DNA of 64,000 bases from GCA-2683135 sp964507445. GTDB taxonomy: Bacteria; Planctomycetota; GCA-002687715. Under the pieces are notes generated by a model. It had not been told where the DNA came from and searched no databases. It worked only from the letters and a program-made list of their open reading frames with translations. The DNA is taken from positions 1-64,000 of the forward strand of contig CAZDQF010000003.1 of assembly GCA_964507445.1 (NCBI GenBank), written 5' to 3'. The translations under genes were made by a program, and so were the position numbers. Positions 18,538 through 27,173 of this stretch are shown piece by piece. Numbering within the stretch: the first letter of the stretch is position 1; the number at the start of each line of letters is the position of its first letter.

Positions 18538-18988
18538 GCAACGGCAATTCTGCACGTTCCATCTGGCGGACATGTTCTTCGGCGTCAGCGTGGATCAGAT
18601 CCAGGAGGTCCTGCGCTATCAGCGCATGACCGCCGTCCCCCTGGCCGCCCCGACCATCGAGGGGCTCATCAATCTCCGCGGCCAGATCGTGACCGCCATC
18701 GACCTGCGACGACGCCTCGGGATGCCCGACCGCTCGCCGGACACGCTCCCCATGAACGTGGTGGTGCGCTCCGGAGACGAGGTGCTCAGCCTCCTGGTGG
18801 ACGAGATCGGTGACGTGCTGGAGGTGGACGAGGATCGGTTCGAGGCGCCGCCGGAGACGGTGGAGGGGGTGGCTCGGCAACTCATCACCGGGGTCTACAA
18901 GCTCGACGGGCGGCTGCTGCTCGTGTTGGACGTGGACCGGACCGTGGATATTGACGCGTCGCTCAAGACATCGGCGACGGACTGCTGA
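18530..18988 (+). CDS. cheW: CheW adaptor protein
   Basis: The 152-residue protein is a single CheW domain: FHLADMFFGVSVDQIQEVL, LRGQIVTAIDLRRRLG and a C-terminal LLLVLDVDRTVD strand are visible. CheW links receptor to CheA. It overlaps the end of cheA by 8 nt and has a GGGGAGG upstream inside cheA, so the two are translationally coupled. Confidence 0.95.
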   Translation: MAEQRQFCTFHLADMFFGVSVDQIQEVLRYQRMTAVPLAAPTIEGLINLRGQIVTAIDLRRRLGMPDRSPDTLPMNVVVRSGDEVLSLLVDEIGDVLEVDEDRFEAPPETVEGVARQLITGVYKLDGRLLLVLDVDRTVDIDASLKTSATDC

Positions 18989-19065
18989 ACAAGAAACGCA
19001 TGAACCTCCGGCGCTGACGCGACCGGAGTTCGAATCAACACCTCTGGGACAGGAGATCACGTTCG

Positions 19066-20862
19066 ATGGATAGCAACGGCAACACGCCCGACGGCAACGC
19101 CGCCGTCATGGACCGCCCCCAGGACACCGCTGAGCAAGCGACGGTTACATCTGATTCCAGTCAGCTCCGGGCCATGCTCGACAGCGCTCCGATCAACGTC
19201 CTCATGGCGGATCGGGACGGGACCATCACCTACATGAACGCGGCGTCCGACCGCACGCTGCGCACGCTGGAGGACCTGCTCCCCGTCAAGGTGGACGACA
19301 TCATCGGCGGCAGCTACGACGTCTTCCATCCCAACCCTGCGCGTCAGCGGGCCATCCTCAGCGACCCCACCAGCCTGCCTCATCAGGCACAGATCACCCT
19401 CGGAGACGAGCTGCTGAACCTACAGGCAAACGCCATCTTCGACGAGGAGCAGAACTTCCTCGGCCCGATGGTCACCTGGGAGGTGATCACCGAGAAGGTC
19501 AAGACCGAGAACGAGGCGGCCCGCGTCCAGTGCATGATGGACAACGCACCGACGAACGTGCTCCTCGCGGACATAGACGGGACCATCACGTACATCAACC
19601 CGGCGTCCGAGCGCACGTTGCGCACCCTCGAGTCGCTCCTCCCCGTGAAGGTGGATGACATCCTCGGGGGCAGCTACGACGTGTTCCACGAGAACCCGGC
19701 GCGCCAGCGCAAGTTGCTCGCCGACCCCAGCAACCTGCCGCACACCGCAGAGATCAAGGTGGGTGACGAGACCTTGCAATTGCTGGTCAACCCCATCTTC
19801 GACCAGAGCCAGAACTACATCGGACCCATGGTCACCTGGGAGGTGATCACCGAGAAGCTGGCCCAGCAGGCCGAGATCCGCGAGGCCGCGGAACGAGAGG
19901 CCGCCAACGCCTCCGAGCTACGCCAGAAGGTGGACTCGATGCTCGAAGTGGTCAACGCAGCCGCCGCCGGTGACCTCACCCAACAGGTGGAGGTGAACGG
20001 CGACGACGCCATCGGACAGATGGGGGAGGCCTTGGGCAAGTTCCTCGGCGACCTGCGGGGGAACATCGGCACCATGGCCCAGAACGCGGAGGCCCTCGCC
20101 GGCTCGTCGGAAGAGCTGTCCGCCACCGCACAGGAGATGAGCGCCACGGCGGAAGAGACCGCCAACCAGGCCGGCACCGTGTCCGCGTCCGCCGATCAGG
20201 TGAGCCAGAACGTCCAGACCGTGGCCACGAGCGCCGAGGAGCTGAACGCGAGCATCAAGGAGATCGCTCGCAACGCCTCAGACGCCGCCCGGGTGGCCGC
20301 CCAGGCGGTGGAGGTGGCGGATGACACCAACCAGACCGTCGGCAAGCTCGGCGAGAGCAGCGCCGAGATCGGCAAGGTCATCAAGGTCATCACCAGCATC
20401 GCCCAGCAGACCAACCTGTTGGCGCTGAACGCCACCATCGAAGCGGCACGCGCCGGAGAAGCGGGCAAGGGCTTCGCCGTGGTCGCCAACGAGGTCAAGG
20501 AGCTGGCCAAGGAAACCGCCAAGGCCACGGAAGACATCGGCGCCAAGATCGAGGCCATCCAGTCGGACACCGACGGCGCGGTGGGAGCCATCGGCCAGAT
20601 CAGCGACATCATCAACCAGATCAACGAGATCCAGAACAACATCGCCAGCGCCGTGGAGGAGCAGACCGCGACCACGGATCAGATCGGCAGCAACGTGGCC
20701 GAGGCCGCCAGCGGTAGCGGCGAGATCGCAGAGAACATCACCGGCGTCGCCACCGCGGCGAGCAACACCTCCAGCGGAGCCAGCGACACCCTCACCGCAT
20801 CCGGTCAGCTGGCTCGCATGGCGGCTGAGCTGCAGCAGCTGGTGGGGCAGTTCAAGTACTAG
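19066..20862 (+). CDS. Soluble methyl-accepting protein with tandem PAS domains
   Basis: This 598-residue receptor has no TM segment or signal peptide. Residues about 28-145 and 150-265 are two very similar PAS-like domains, each with a DGTITYMN- or DGTITYIN-like core, LPVKVDDI(I/L)GGSYDVFH and GPMVTWEVITEK. A HAMP-like segment (AAAAGDLTQQV) follows, then a long methyl-accepting coiled coil whose tip is IAQQTNLLALNATIEAARAG, the classic CheA/CheW contact. It probably senses a cytoplasmic signal. It sits directly after cheW in the operon with an AGGAG upstream of the ATG. The C-terminus lacks an obvious CheR-tethering pentapeptide. Confidence 0.93.
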   Translation: MDSNGNTPDGNAAVMDRPQDTAEQATVTSDSSQLRAMLDSAPINVLMADRDGTITYMNAASDRTLRTLEDLLPVKVDDIIGGSYDVFHPNPARQRAILSDPTSLPHQAQITLGDELLNLQANAIFDEEQNFLGPMVTWEVITEKVKTENEAARVQCMMDNAPTNVLLADIDGTITYINPASERTLRTLESLLPVKVDDILGGSYDVFHENPARQRKLLADPSNLPHTAEIKVGDETLQLLVNPIFDQSQNYIGPMVTWEVITEKLAQQAEIREAAEREAANASELRQKVDSMLEVVNAAAAGDLTQQVEVNGDDAIGQMGEALGKFLGDLRGNIGTMAQNAEALAGSSEELSATAQEMSATAEETANQAGTVSASADQVSQNVQTVATSAEELNASIKEIARNASDAARVAAQAVEVADDTNQTVGKLGESSAEIGKVIKVITSIAQQTNLLALNATIEAARAGEAGKGFAVVANEVKELAKETAKATEDIGAKIEAIQSDTDGAVGAIGQISDIINQINEIQNNIASAVEEQTATTDQIGSNVAEAASGSGEIAENITGVATAASNTSSGASDTLTASGQLARMAAELQQLVGQFKY

Positions 20863-20966
20863 GAGAGGCGGCAGCGTTCGCCGGGGCGGCCATGGGGCCC
20901 CCGGCGAACCGTCGCGGCCTCCAAGGACGCACCTGTCAGGGACCACCACCTGCCCGGAATTCAATC

Positions 20967-21461
20967 ATGCAGAGCACGGACACCAGCCAGGACATGCCGC
21001 AGCCAGGGCAGATCACGCAGCTGATCTCGGAGCTCACCGGCGCCGCCGTCACCAGCCAGGAAGGGACACCGCTGACCGTCACGCCCGGCGTCGCCCTGTC
21101 CGTGGCGGAGGTCGTGGACGACACCGGCAGCGTCACCATCGTCCTGGTGTCGGACCTCCAGCTCACGTGCCATGTGGGCGCGGCTCTCACCATGTTGCAA
21201 CGGGACACGGCGGAGAGCTGGATCGAGGACGGCCGCATCGACGAGACCATCGAAGAGAACTACCGCGAAGTGCTGAACGTGCTCACGTCCGTCTTCAATC
21301 AATCCGGGGGCCTGCACTTCCGCCTCCAGGAGCACCACATCACTCCGGGGCCGTTGCCGCCCCGGGTGGTCATGACGCTGCTCAAGCCCGCCGCTCGCCT
21401 GGACCTCGACCTGGAGATCCCGGACTTCGGCGCCGGTCGCATCAGCGTCGTCATCAGTTGA
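20967..21461 (+). CDS. CheX-like protein in the chemotaxis operon
   Basis: This 164-residue protein has an ExxN motif (E101-N104, REVLNVL) in a helix, which resembles the active motif of CheC/CheX phosphatases. The rest has the alternating strand pattern of that fold but low apparent identity, so the family call is tentative. Its place between the receptor and CheY genes supports a role in the phospho-relay, for example removing phosphate from a receiver protein or helping it localise. The ATG at 20967 was preferred to one at 20892 because the extension is low-complexity. The family call is inference from motif and context. Confidence 0.6.
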   Translation: MQSTDTSQDMPQPGQITQLISELTGAAVTSQEGTPLTVTPGVALSVAEVVDDTGSVTIVLVSDLQLTCHVGAALTMLQRDTAESWIEDGRIDETIEENYREVLNVLTSVFNQSGGLHFRLQEHHITPGPLPPRVVMTLLKPAARLDLDLEIPDFGAGRISVVIS

Positions 21462-21516
21462 CAGGGCGCCCATCCCGAGGGCTCACACATCTCTGAACAG
21501 AACGGAACGAACCGCC

Positions 21517-21879
21517 ATGAAGGTACTCATCGTCGATGACAGCAAGGCCATGCGCATGATCGTCCGGCGCACGTTGCGCCAGGCGAACGTGGAGACCGCG
21601 GACCCCGCGGAGGCCGGCAACGGGACAGAAGCACTCGACGCTGTCAACACGGACCAGCCGGACCTCATCCTCTGCGACTGGAACATGCCGGAGATGAACG
21701 GCATCGAGTTCCTCCGAGCGCTGCGGGCCGATGGGAATCAGGTCCGCTTCGGATTCGTCACCTCCGAGGGCACGGCGGAGATGCGGGCGGAGGCCCTCGC
21801 CGCGGGCGCTCAGTTCATCATCACCAAGCCCTTCACGCCGGAGAAGTTCGGGGCGGCCATCGAGAATGAAGACGCATGA
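21517..21879 (+). CDS. cheY: CheY-like single-domain response regulator
   Basis: The 120-residue receiver has the acid pocket at Asp7-Asp8, phospho-acceptor Asp54 (LCDWNMP), Thr82 and Lys104 (TKPF). It carries no output domain. Its stop overlaps the start of the next gene by 4 nt (ATGA), so the CheY and CheX-like proteins are translationally coupled, which suits a phosphatase and its substrate. Whether it acts on a motility device or a different output cannot be read here. Confidence 0.93.
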   Translation: MKVLIVDDSKAMRMIVRRTLRQANVETADPAEAGNGTEALDAVNTDQPDLILCDWNMPEMNGIEFLRALRADGNQVRFGFVTSEGTAEMRAEALAAGAQFIITKPFTPEKFGAAIENEDA

Positions 21880-22358
21880 GCGCTCCCGCCGTGTCTGACA
21901 TGACCACGTGGGTGGAGGGCCTCCTCGGCGCCGCCGTGGAGGTCTGCGAGACCGCCCTCATGCAGCCCCTCGAACCCCTCACAACGTCCTCGGAGATGCC
22001 ACCCGCGCCGGGCGTCGGGTCGTACATCGCCGTGGTCGGAGAAGAGAAGTTGATCGTCGGCATCGGGTGCGACCACGAGCCGGCACAGGAGCTCTGCAAG
22101 CGGCTGCTCGGCATGGAGGCGGAAGACGAGGACCTCTCCACGGAGGACCTGCTCGACGCCATCGGAGAGATCGCGAACATGATCGCCGGCGTGCTCAAGG
22201 CCCGCATGGTCGAACATGACCCTTCGATTCTCATCGGCCTGCCTACCTGCATCGAGGGGCGCCTGCACGCCGCTCAGTGCGTGGACAGCCGCTTCCTCTC
22301 GTGCCAGGTCGGCGCAGCGCCGCTGACCATCAGCCTGCTCCGCGGAGCCACCATGTGA
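21876..22358 (+). CDS. CheX-like phosphatase
   Basis: This 160-residue protein matches the CheX/CheC pattern: a helix with EIANMIAGVLKARM containing the ExxN active motif (E98-N101), an upstream VGIGCDHEPAQELCKRLLGM helix and a beta-rich C-terminus. CheX family proteins dephosphorylate CheY. The start overlaps the cheY stop by 4 nt. This is the clearest of three CheX-like modules in the operon. Confidence 0.78.
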   Translation: MSAPAVSDMTTWVEGLLGAAVEVCETALMQPLEPLTTSSEMPPAPGVGSYIAVVGEEKLIVGIGCDHEPAQELCKRLLGMEAEDEDLSTEDLLDAIGEIANMIAGVLKARMVEHDPSILIGLPTCIEGRLHAAQCVDSRFLSCQVGAAPLTISLLRGATM

Positions 22359-22422
22359 TCCGGATCGCTCGCCGTGTTCGCCATGATCCGACCCAAGACC
22401 CCCATCGAACGAGGAGCCTAGA

Positions 22423-22794
22423 ATGCGCGCCCTGGTAATCGACGACTCTCGCGCCATGCGCACCTTCCTGAGACAGCTGCTGACCAAGCACGATTTTGAA
22501 GTGGACGAAGCGGGCGACGGCCTGGAGGCCCAGGAACGGGTGCGCCAACACGGCCCCTTCGACATCGCCTTCGTGGACTGGAACATGCCGCGCTGCAACG
22601 GCCATGAGTTCGTCGTGGCTGTCCGTAACGAACCGCGCTGGAACGACCTCAAGCTGATCATGGCCACCACGGAGACCGAGGCGGACCAGATCATCAAGGC
22701 GCTGGATGCCGGCGCCGACGAGTACCTCATGAAGCCCTTCGATGAGGCGTCCGTCGTGGACAAGCTGCGCCTGCTTGGCGTGCACACCCGCTGA
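22423..22794 (+). CDS. Second CheY-like response regulator
   Basis: The 123-residue receiver has Asp7-Asp8, phospho-acceptor Asp52 (VDWNMP), Thr82-83 and Lys104 (MKPF). Like the first receiver it lacks an output domain. It is similar to but clearly distinct from the first, so the operon encodes two free receivers. AGGAG lies about 7 nt before the ATG. One may serve as phosphate sink or drive a second output. Confidence 0.92.
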   Translation: MRALVIDDSRAMRTFLRQLLTKHDFEVDEAGDGLEAQERVRQHGPFDIAFVDWNMPRCNGHEFVVAVRNEPRWNDLKLIMATTETEADQIIKALDAGADEYLMKPFDEASVVDKLRLLGVHTR

Positions 22795-22808
22795 CCCGGA
22801 GGCGATTC

Positions 22809-23936
22809 ATGACCTCCATCGACATCCTGATCGTCGACGACTCCGTCGTCGTCCGCCGCCTCCTGGCCCGGATGCTGGATGACGAGCCGGACGTGACCGT
22901 CGTCGGGACCGCACGCAACGGGGAGCAGGGCCTCCAGCTCATCGACGCCAAGAGCCCCTCCGTGGTCATCCTCGACATCGAGATGCCCGGCATGGGCGGG
23001 CTCGAGACGCTGTCCCGAATCCGCGAAGCCCACGGCGCCCTCCCCGTGATCATGTTCAGCACCCTCACGGAGCGCGGGGCCGGGGCCACCATGGAGGCCC
23101 TGCTGCGGGGCGCCACGGACTACGCCACCAAGCCCACCGGGACCGTGAACCTCCAGCAGTCCTACGACCAGATCCGACGAGACCTGTTGCCGAAGATCCG
23201 CGCCGTCGGCACGAGGCCGCCTGGCCGGTCCCTCCGCCACGGGCACCCGGGACCTCATCCGCCCGCCGTCAGACCGGCGCCCCGATCCCGGCCAGGGCCC
23301 ACGGAGCTCCTCGTCATCGGCACCTCCACGGGAGGTCCGGAGGCGCTGTCCACGCTGGTGCCGAACCTGGACGTCCCGCCGGTGCCGGTGGTGATCGTGC
23401 AGCACATGCCCCCCATGTTCACCAGGCTGCTCGCGGAGCGACTGGACAAGCGCAGCGCCCTCACCGTGCGTGAGGCACAGGGCGGTGAGCGCCTGGTCCC
23501 CGGGGAGGCGTGGATCGCCCCTGGTGACCGGCACATCGAGGTCCGACGCCACCGTGGCTCGGGCGAACTGGAATTGAGGGCGACCCTCGATCCGCCGGAG
23601 AACAGCTGCCGCCCGGCGGTGGACGTCCTCTTCCGCACAGCGGCCCGCGCCTGCGGAGACGGGGTCCTGGGGCTGGTCATGACCGGCATGGGCCGTGACG
23701 GAGAACGGGGCGCGCGTCAGATCGTGGAGGCAGGGGGCACGGTCCTCGTCCAGGACGAGGCCACCAGCGTTGTCTGGGGGATGCCAAAGAGCGTCGTCGA
23801 GTCCGGAGCAGCGACCTGCGTGCTCCCGTTGGACGAGCTGGCTCCCGCCGTGCGATCGAGGATCAACGAGACAACCCGTGACCGTGAAGACGGTCGACGA
23901 ATCGTGGGTGTACACGATGACAGGGGGACGGCATGA
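22809..23936 (+). CDS. cheB: Chemotaxis methylesterase CheB
   Basis: The 375-residue protein has a receiver domain with Asp56 (ILDIEMP) and Lys108, a basic Pro-rich linker (about 132-165), and a methylesterase domain with the catalytic triad Ser173 (GTSTGGP), His199 (VQHMPP) and Asp297 (MTGMGRDG). CheB demethylates receptor glutamates for adaptation. GGAGG lies before the ATG, and the stop overlaps the cheR start by 4 nt. Confidence 0.95.
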   Translation: MTSIDILIVDDSVVVRRLLARMLDDEPDVTVVGTARNGEQGLQLIDAKSPSVVILDIEMPGMGGLETLSRIREAHGALPVIMFSTLTERGAGATMEALLRGATDYATKPTGTVNLQQSYDQIRRDLLPKIRAVGTRPPGRSLRHGHPGPHPPAVRPAPRSRPGPTELLVIGTSTGGPEALSTLVPNLDVPPVPVVIVQHMPPMFTRLLAERLDKRSALTVREAQGGERLVPGEAWIAPGDRHIEVRRHRGSGELELRATLDPPENSCRPAVDVLFRTAARACGDGVLGLVMTGMGRDGERGARQIVEAGGTVLVQDEATSVVWGMPKSVVESGAATCVLPLDELAPAVRSRINETTRDREDGRRIVGVHDDRGTA

Positions 23937-25174
23937 GCGTCGCGACAGAGAACTTCGATTGGGTGGCGGACCTGGTTCGTGAGAAGTCGGCCATCGTCCT
24001 GGCGAGAGGGAAGGAGTACCTCGTGGAGTCGCGCCTCTCCGGGTTGGCACGTCGACTCGGTCACGGCTGCGTGGACGAGCTGGTCACCTCTCTCAGGACG
24101 GATTCGGACCACGGCCTCCATGAAGATGTGGTCGAAGCCCTGACGACCAACGAGACGAGCTGGTATCGGGACCCTGCGGTCTACGATTGCCTCCGGGAGC
24201 ACGTGTTCCCGGATCTCATCCAGCGCCGGCAGGCGGAGCGAGCCCTGCACATCTGGAGCGCCGCGTGCTCCACCGGACAAGAGCCGTACACAGTGGCCAT
24301 GCTGCTCCTGGACCAGTTCCCGGAACTCTCGCGATGGAACCTGGAGATCCTCGCCACGGACATCAACGACCAGGTCCTGGAGAAGGCCGAGGAGGGGCGC
24401 TACACACAGCTGGAGGTGAACCGAGGGCTCCCGGCCCGCAACCTCGTCAAGCACTTCACCAAGCAGGGGACCGACTGGCAGGCGAACCAAGGGATGAGGG
24501 ACCTGGTGCGGCTTCGCAAGCTGTGCCTGCATCAACCGTGGGGCGGCCTACCGTCCATGGACCTCATCCTCCTGCGGAACGTCCTCATCTACTTCGATGA
24601 AGAGACCCGTCGCGACATCCTCGGTCGCGCCGCCAGGCTGCTGCGCCCGGACGGGTACCTGGTCCTTGGAACCGCGGAGACGCCCACGGGTGCCAGCGAC
24701 GCCTTCGAGGCCAGGAAGTTCGGCCGTGTCCGCGTCTACCAACGCCGCGGGAACGACGAGGTGGCTCCGGACAAGCTCCGGGAGCTGGCGACCGACATCT
24801 GGTCGACCCACCTGCTCGCCACCACGACCCGCATCGACAGCGCGGTCACCAGTCCATGGGTGTACGCTCGCATTCCCTACAAGGGCGCCTGGCGAGGCGA
24901 GCTGATCCTCACCTGCCAGACGTCCCTGGCCGCGCAGGTGGCCGGGCACCTGTTCGGGACCGGCTCTGTGTCCGCCAGCCAGCTGCGCGAGGCCATGGCG
25001 GAGGTCTTGAACATGCTGGCCGTGCCGTTGAAGAGCGCGTTACCGACGCCGACCATCCTCGGCGCGCCGAAGGTCCAACTCGATGATCATCCTCGACCCT
25101 GCGACACGAACTCGAGGTACCGCGGCGCCATCAAGGGGATGACCTACGAGCTGGGTCTGGTCTCGAAGACCTGA
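23933..25174 (+). CDS. cheR: CheR methyltransferase fused to a CheX-like domain
   Basis: The first 270 residues are a CheR methyltransferase: an N-terminal helical domain with ETSWYRD (74-80), an SAM-binding IWSAACSTGQEPYT (108-120), ATDIND and LLRNVLIYFD (213-222). CheR methylates receptor glutamates. Residues about 285-413 are an added domain with a helix REAMAEVLNMLAVPLKSAL containing an ExxN motif (E357-N360), which resembles a CheX fold. Such a fusion would place methylation and a phosphatase-like activity in one protein. The ATG overlaps the cheB stop. The 3' end overlaps a convergent gene by 31 nt. The CheR call is firm; the CheX call is inference. Confidence 0.9.
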   Translation: MSVATENFDWVADLVREKSAIVLARGKEYLVESRLSGLARRLGHGCVDELVTSLRTDSDHGLHEDVVEALTTNETSWYRDPAVYDCLREHVFPDLIQRRQAERALHIWSAACSTGQEPYTVAMLLLDQFPELSRWNLEILATDINDQVLEKAEEGRYTQLEVNRGLPARNLVKHFTKQGTDWQANQGMRDLVRLRKLCLHQPWGGLPSMDLILLRNVLIYFDEETRRDILGRAARLLRPDGYLVLGTAETPTGASDAFEARKFGRVRVYQRRGNDEVAPDKLRELATDIWSTHLLATTTRIDSAVTSPWVYARIPYKGAWRGELILTCQTSLAAQVAGHLFGTGSVSASQLREAMAEVLNMLAVPLKSALPTPTILGAPKVQLDDHPRPCDTNSRYRGAIKGMTYELGLVSKT

Positions 25175-25764
25175 TCGCCATCGACCGTCCGGTCCTGCTC
25201 CCATAGCCGGAAGCTCTCACGGATGTGGGCCCGGGGCGGCGGCGGTTTCCAGAGACGAAGTCGGCGCCCCAAGCGACGAGAGAGGACCTTCTTCCGGAAA
25301 TACTCTTCGTGATCCCACTCCACCTCCGCCATGGTCAACAACGGGTCCACCCACTCCCGGAATCCGGAACGAGCGGCCTGACGCGCGGCCACCTCGTACT
25401 CCCTGACGTTCCGACTCTCCAACCACCCCGCGCCCAGCATGGGGAGGAACCAGCCAGCGAGGAGACACGAGGCGCCGAGCACCTTGCCGATCACAAGGAA
25501 GACCAACTCCCGCAGGAAACCCGGCCGCGCCCCCAACACCACCAGCATGTCGCCCAGCTCGCTGCGGTGGCGCCATTCGTCCTCCTCGATCTCCTTGATG
25601 GCCGCACGTTCCTCCGGGTCTGAGCTGGATCGCCAGTGCCCCCGATACGCGAACGCGGCGGCCCGCTCCCCGGAATACGCCAGGGCAAGGAGCTTCGCCA
25701 GGGCACGACGGGACGCACGGCTCGCCGCCGAATCGTCCGGACCTCGCTGCGACGACGCGGTCAC
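25144..25764 (-). CDS. Ferritin-like di-iron protein
   Basis: This 206-residue protein is a four-helix-bundle candidate with two ExxH motifs, E63xxH66 (EDEWRH) and E149xxH152 (EVEWDH), plus Glu33 and Glu122/124, a pattern like rubrerythrin or Coq7-type di-iron carriers. A hydrophobic region near residues 86-112 could be membrane-associated, as in Coq7. The start is GTG at 25764, overlapping the stop of the oxidoreductase gene by 4 nt (GTGA). It is therefore coupled to that gene. The exact reaction is not known. Confidence 0.78.
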   Translation of the reverse strand: MTASSQRGPDDSAASRASRRALAKLLALAYSGERAAAFAYRGHWRSSSDPEERAAIKEIEEDEWRHRSELGDMLVVLGARPGFLRELVFLVIGKVLGASCLLAGWFLPMLGAGWLESRNVREYEVAARQAARSGFREWVDPLLTMAEVEWDHEEYFRKKVLSRRLGRRLRLWKPPPPRAHIRESFRLWEQDRTVDGDQVFETRPSS

Positions 25765-27047
25765 CAGCCCTTCCGGTATTCCTCGGCGATGAGCGCCTGG
25801 GCCTCCGGCGTGGAGGCCCGGAGGTTGGTCGCGTCCCAGGCGAAGCCCCCTCCGGCGCGGTAGGCCACGTTGCCCAACAGGACCGTCTCGGTGAGGGGAC
25901 CGGAGTAGTCGAAGCGACAGGTGGGGGTGCCGCGCCCCTTGCAGGCCTCCAGCCACTCTTTATGGAACCCCGGGGACTTCGGGATCGAACGAGGTGGGGC
26001 ACGGTGCTCCTCGAACTTGTCCTCGGGGTAGAGCTTGTGCTTGCCGAAGCCACACAGCAGGTCGCCGGACTCGCCCACGAACAGGGTGTTCATGCCGCCC
26101 AGGGGGTAGCCCTTGGCCTGGAGCGCCTCCGGAGGGGATTGGAAGTGGTGCCAGTGAAGTGTGATCGGATCGCGGCCCCCACGTTTCGGGAACCGATAGC
26201 GCACGGACATCCCTCGAGGCGTCATCTGCCCGTGCACCGGCGGGCCGCTGGCGTCCACCCGGGTGGGCGCGTCCAGGTCCAGGGCCCAGTACGGGATGTC
26301 GAGGATGTGGCACCCCCAGTTGCCGGTCTCACCGGTGCCGAAGTCCCACCAGAATCGCCACCCGTAGGGGGCGTAGGTGGAGTGGTACGGACGCTCGCGG
26401 GCCGGCCCCAGCCACAGGTCCCACTTCAACGTGGAGGGGACGGGCGGTGTGTCGGTCGGCATTCCGGGCATGCCACGGCGACCGGTCACCCAGCAGTGGA
26501 CCTCCTTGACCGGACCGATGGCGCCGGACTTCACCAACTCCACCACCCGGTGGACGTTCCCGATGGTGTGACGCTGAACACCCAGCTGGGTCGCCACCTT
26601 GTTCTCCCGGGCGAGCTGCGTGAGGCGCCGCACCTCGTCCACGGAGTGGGCCATGGGCTTCTCCAGGTAGCAGTGCTTGCCCAGCTGCATGGCGGCGGCG
26701 GCGGGATGGTAGTGGGTGTGGTCCGGAGTGCTGATAACGACGGCGTCGAACTTGTCTCCGAGGGCGTCGTACATGCGCCGGAAGTCATGGAATCGACGCG
26801 CCTTGGGGAAGCGTTCATAGCCCTTCGCCGCGCGCTTGTCGTCCACATCACAGAGGGCGACGATGTTCTCGGCGCGACAGCCGTTCAGGTTCGCAGCGCC
26901 CCGGCCACCGACCCCCACCACGGCGATGTCCAGCCGCTCGTTCGGGGAGCGCCTCGAAGAAGCCAGAAAAGCCGGGGCTCCGAAGGCGCCGACGCCCGCC
27001 ACGGCGCACCGTCTCAGCCAATCCCTGCGATCCACTCTGCGTGCCAC
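25761..27047 (-). CDS. Gfo/Idh/MocA-family oxidoreductase with Tat-type leader
   Basis: This 428-residue protein begins with an Arg-rich leader (RRDWLRRCAVAGVGAFGAP) typical of Tat-exported planctomycete oxidoreductases. A Rossmann fold follows with AVVGVGGRGAAN, then STPDHTHY and the YLEKPMAHS motif of the Gfo/Idh/MocA family. The C-terminal half is the usual substrate-binding domain. These enzymes use NAD(P) on sugars and related polyols; the substrate here is unknown. The GTG at 27047 has GGGAGG 7 nt upstream and starts directly before the leader, unlike the in-frame ATG at 27212. It is coupled to the ferritin-like gene. Confidence 0.88.
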   Translation of the reverse strand: MARRVDRRDWLRRCAVAGVGAFGAPAFLASSRRSPNERLDIAVVGVGGRGAANLNGCRAENIVALCDVDDKRAAKGYERFPKARRFHDFRRMYDALGDKFDAVVISTPDHTHYHPAAAAMQLGKHCYLEKPMAHSVDEVRRLTQLARENKVATQLGVQRHTIGNVHRVVELVKSGAIGPVKEVHCWVTGRRGMPGMPTDTPPVPSTLKWDLWLGPARERPYHSTYAPYGWRFWWDFGTGETGNWGCHILDIPYWALDLDAPTRVDASGPPVHGQMTPRGMSVRYRFPKRGGRDPITLHWHHFQSPPEALQAKGYPLGGMNTLFVGESGDLLCGFGKHKLYPEDKFEEHRAPPRSIPKSPGFHKEWLEACKGRGTPTCRFDYSGPLTETVLLGNVAYRAGGGFAWDATNLRASTPEAQALIAEEYRKGW

Positions 27048-27173
27048 GGTGGTCCCTCCCGATGTTCCCGGAGTCCCTCTCCCGACATCCCCCCCGGGAC
27101 CGGGAGTCCCAGGATAATCGGCCACCGCTGAGAGCGCTCGAGATCGCGGGAGGGGGTACGATGCCAGGCAGCC

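Noticed and set aside
21810..24050. A 746-codon leftward open frame across CheY, CheX and CheB
   Set aside because: It lies antisense to clear chemotaxis genes and has no domain.
16267..25174. Flagellar chemotaxis role
   Set aside because: No flagellar gene is seen in this window, so the claim is not supported.
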